Source of the DNA: Macrobrachium rosenbergii
Lineage: Eukaryota; Arthropoda; Malacostraca; Decapoda; Palaemonidae
NCBI RefSeq assembly: GCF_040412425.1
Contig: NC_089753.1
Span: forward strand, 36,467,413 to 36,531,412
DNA: 64,000 nt
Direction: 5' to 3'
The notes beneath the pieces are model-generated. The model made no database searches. It saw only the letters and a list, made by a program, of their open reading frames with translations, and was not told where the DNA came from. A program made the translations under genes and the position numbers. Shown in pieces: positions 62,890 through 64,000 of the stretch (position 1 is its first letter; the number at the start of each line of letters is the position of its first letter).

Positions 62890-64000
62890 CAGTCGGGGTT
62901 ATTTTAGCTTGGTAGATCCTGTTACGTAGTCCGACCTTAATGATTTTGCCTTTCCGGTCCTATTCTTTTGTAATATGTTTTTGGAAGCAGACGTAATCTC
63001 CTACAGCAAATTGTTTCAGGTCTTTGGAACTCTCATCATATCTTTCTTTAACCTTATCAACAATATTTTTCCTCTTTACCGATTTTTCACCCTCTTTCTT
63101 CTCCAACATCAATGCCTTGTGGTAAGTTTGGACTGTAGATCTAAAGGTTTCTTCCGAAAATAACTTGGTTCGGCGATCTTTCATCCATTTGTGGTGTGTT
63201 CCTTAGTTCTAATAAAGCCTCGTAAAAGGTCTCATCTGTTGTTTCCTTTTCAAGTGTTTTCAGCATAGTATTTACTTTCTTCACGAACTCCTCTTCATGC
63301 CAGTTACTACTTAGGAAATGCAGTGAACTTGGTGTCCATTTAGTGCCTTTCCTCTCTAAGAACTTCTGAGATTCCACTGTTCTGAACGGTGGCCAGCCAT
63401 CAGTATGCATTCTTTGTGGTTTACCTGTGATAGCCAACATCCTTATCACAGGGTCTATAACTTTTTTCGCTGAGGAATCATCTCTTCATTTAGGAACCAT
63501 CAGATATCCGCTCAGGTGATCAACATAAATCAGAAAATGTCTGCCTTTGCAGCAAAATAGGTCAGCTGAAACTCTCAAAAGATCTACTGGGTAATGAGTC
63601 TGACTCCAGAGTTTCCTTTCCTAAACTTGGAAGATAGCATTGTCATGCTTCACATTTTTCTGTTAGTTGTTTTATAGCATTTGCAATTCATGGCCAATAT
63701 ACACACATCCGAGAGCTCTGTTTGGTCCTTGTGATTCTTTGGTGGGCTATATGCAAACGTTCTAACACCAATTTTCTTTATCCTTTTGGAATTGCAAGTC
63801 TGCTTGTTATTAACTGTTAGTTTGTGTCGGATAGCTTTGAAATGCTTCACAAAACTGAGGCATTTTCAGAGCAACAGAATCACGCTTGACAGCATCAACA
63901 AGCTTCATATAATCGCTGTCAGCTCTGGCAGCATTCCGTAAACTTTCGATGATAGGTTCAATAACTAAGCAATCATTCAGTGTACAAATTTTCACTGACA
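62890..64000 (-). mobile_element. Degenerate LTR-retrotransposon pol, integrase region (Ty3/gypsy-like)
   Basis: Minus strand, entering from beyond the window end. In order: a linker frame with ARADSDYMKLVDAVKRDS (63810-63995); a degraded zinc-binding segment HIAHQRITRTKQ...VYWP (about 63670-63770); then the integrase core with SADLFCCKGRHFLIYVDHLS, HTDGWPPF and, with 35 residues between, the Glu of SSNWHEEEF; then LLELRNTPQMDERSPNQVIFGR (63141-63449); and a C-terminal part with FAVGDYVCF (62960-63184). A TGA after YLMVPK and a frameshift near 63150 break it. The D,D35E spacing is intact but the element cannot be read through. Reverse transcriptase and LTRs are not in view. Confidence 0.85.

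Overview
This window looks like nuclear DNA from a decapod crustacean (shrimp, prawn, crayfish or crab; the sequence does not settle which). The evidence is four complete hemocyanin genes of the arthropod type with decapod-like spacing of copper ligands and cysteines, GT-AG introns, very dense AT/CT microsatellites, long minisatellites, tRNA-derived SINEs and decayed retrotransposons. No prokaryotic features were seen.

Layout. 0-34 kb holds no gene that I can support. It is a repeat landscape: a 123-bp minisatellite (3.04-5.45 kb), a 44-bp one (8.85-9.68), a 22-bp one (11.18-12.26), a 49/50-bp one (13.15-13.66), a 22-bp one (21.0-21.4), a roughly 20-bp higher-order array (22.28-22.81), many AT and CT microsatellites, a decayed non-LTR reverse transcriptase (16.3-17.0), several SINE-like pieces and six copies of a multi-hairpin repeat family. 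34.2-57.3 kb is a hemocyanin cluster. Hc1 (minus) and Hc2 (plus) are divergent, with a 2-kb, 31-bp minisatellite between them. Hc2 and Hc3 (plus) are in tandem about 1.1 kb apart. Hc3 and Hc4 (minus) are convergent near-identical copies separated by 4.5 kb of retroelement and foldback repeat. 57.9-64 kb is repeats again: a SINE with a clean 16-bp target-site duplication, a terminal-inverted-repeat MITE, a second reverse-transcriptase relic, and an LTR-retrotransposon integrase running off the right edge on the minus strand.

The hemocyanin genes share one architecture: a short exon 1 that encodes the signal peptide, a 1.51-1.52 kb exon 2 with all six copper-binding histidines, and a roughly 0.42-0.45 kb exon 3. 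Both introns are phase 1. All four are intact: joined lengths are multiples of three, giving 687, 663, 668 and 668 residues. Each has a TATA-like box 30-60 bp before the ATG, so leaders are very short. The products should be secreted and assemble into the hemolymph oxygen carrier. Hc3 and Hc4 differ at only 8 residues, yet divergence rises steeply toward the 3' end, which suggests recent duplication with gene conversion. Hc1 and Hc2 keep a domain-I cysteine pair that Hc3 and Hc4 have replaced with serines.

The least explained structure is the multi-hairpin repeat (about 0.4 kb, nine copies in 64 kb, both strands). Each full copy carries four successive self-complementary segments and has no coding capacity that I can see.
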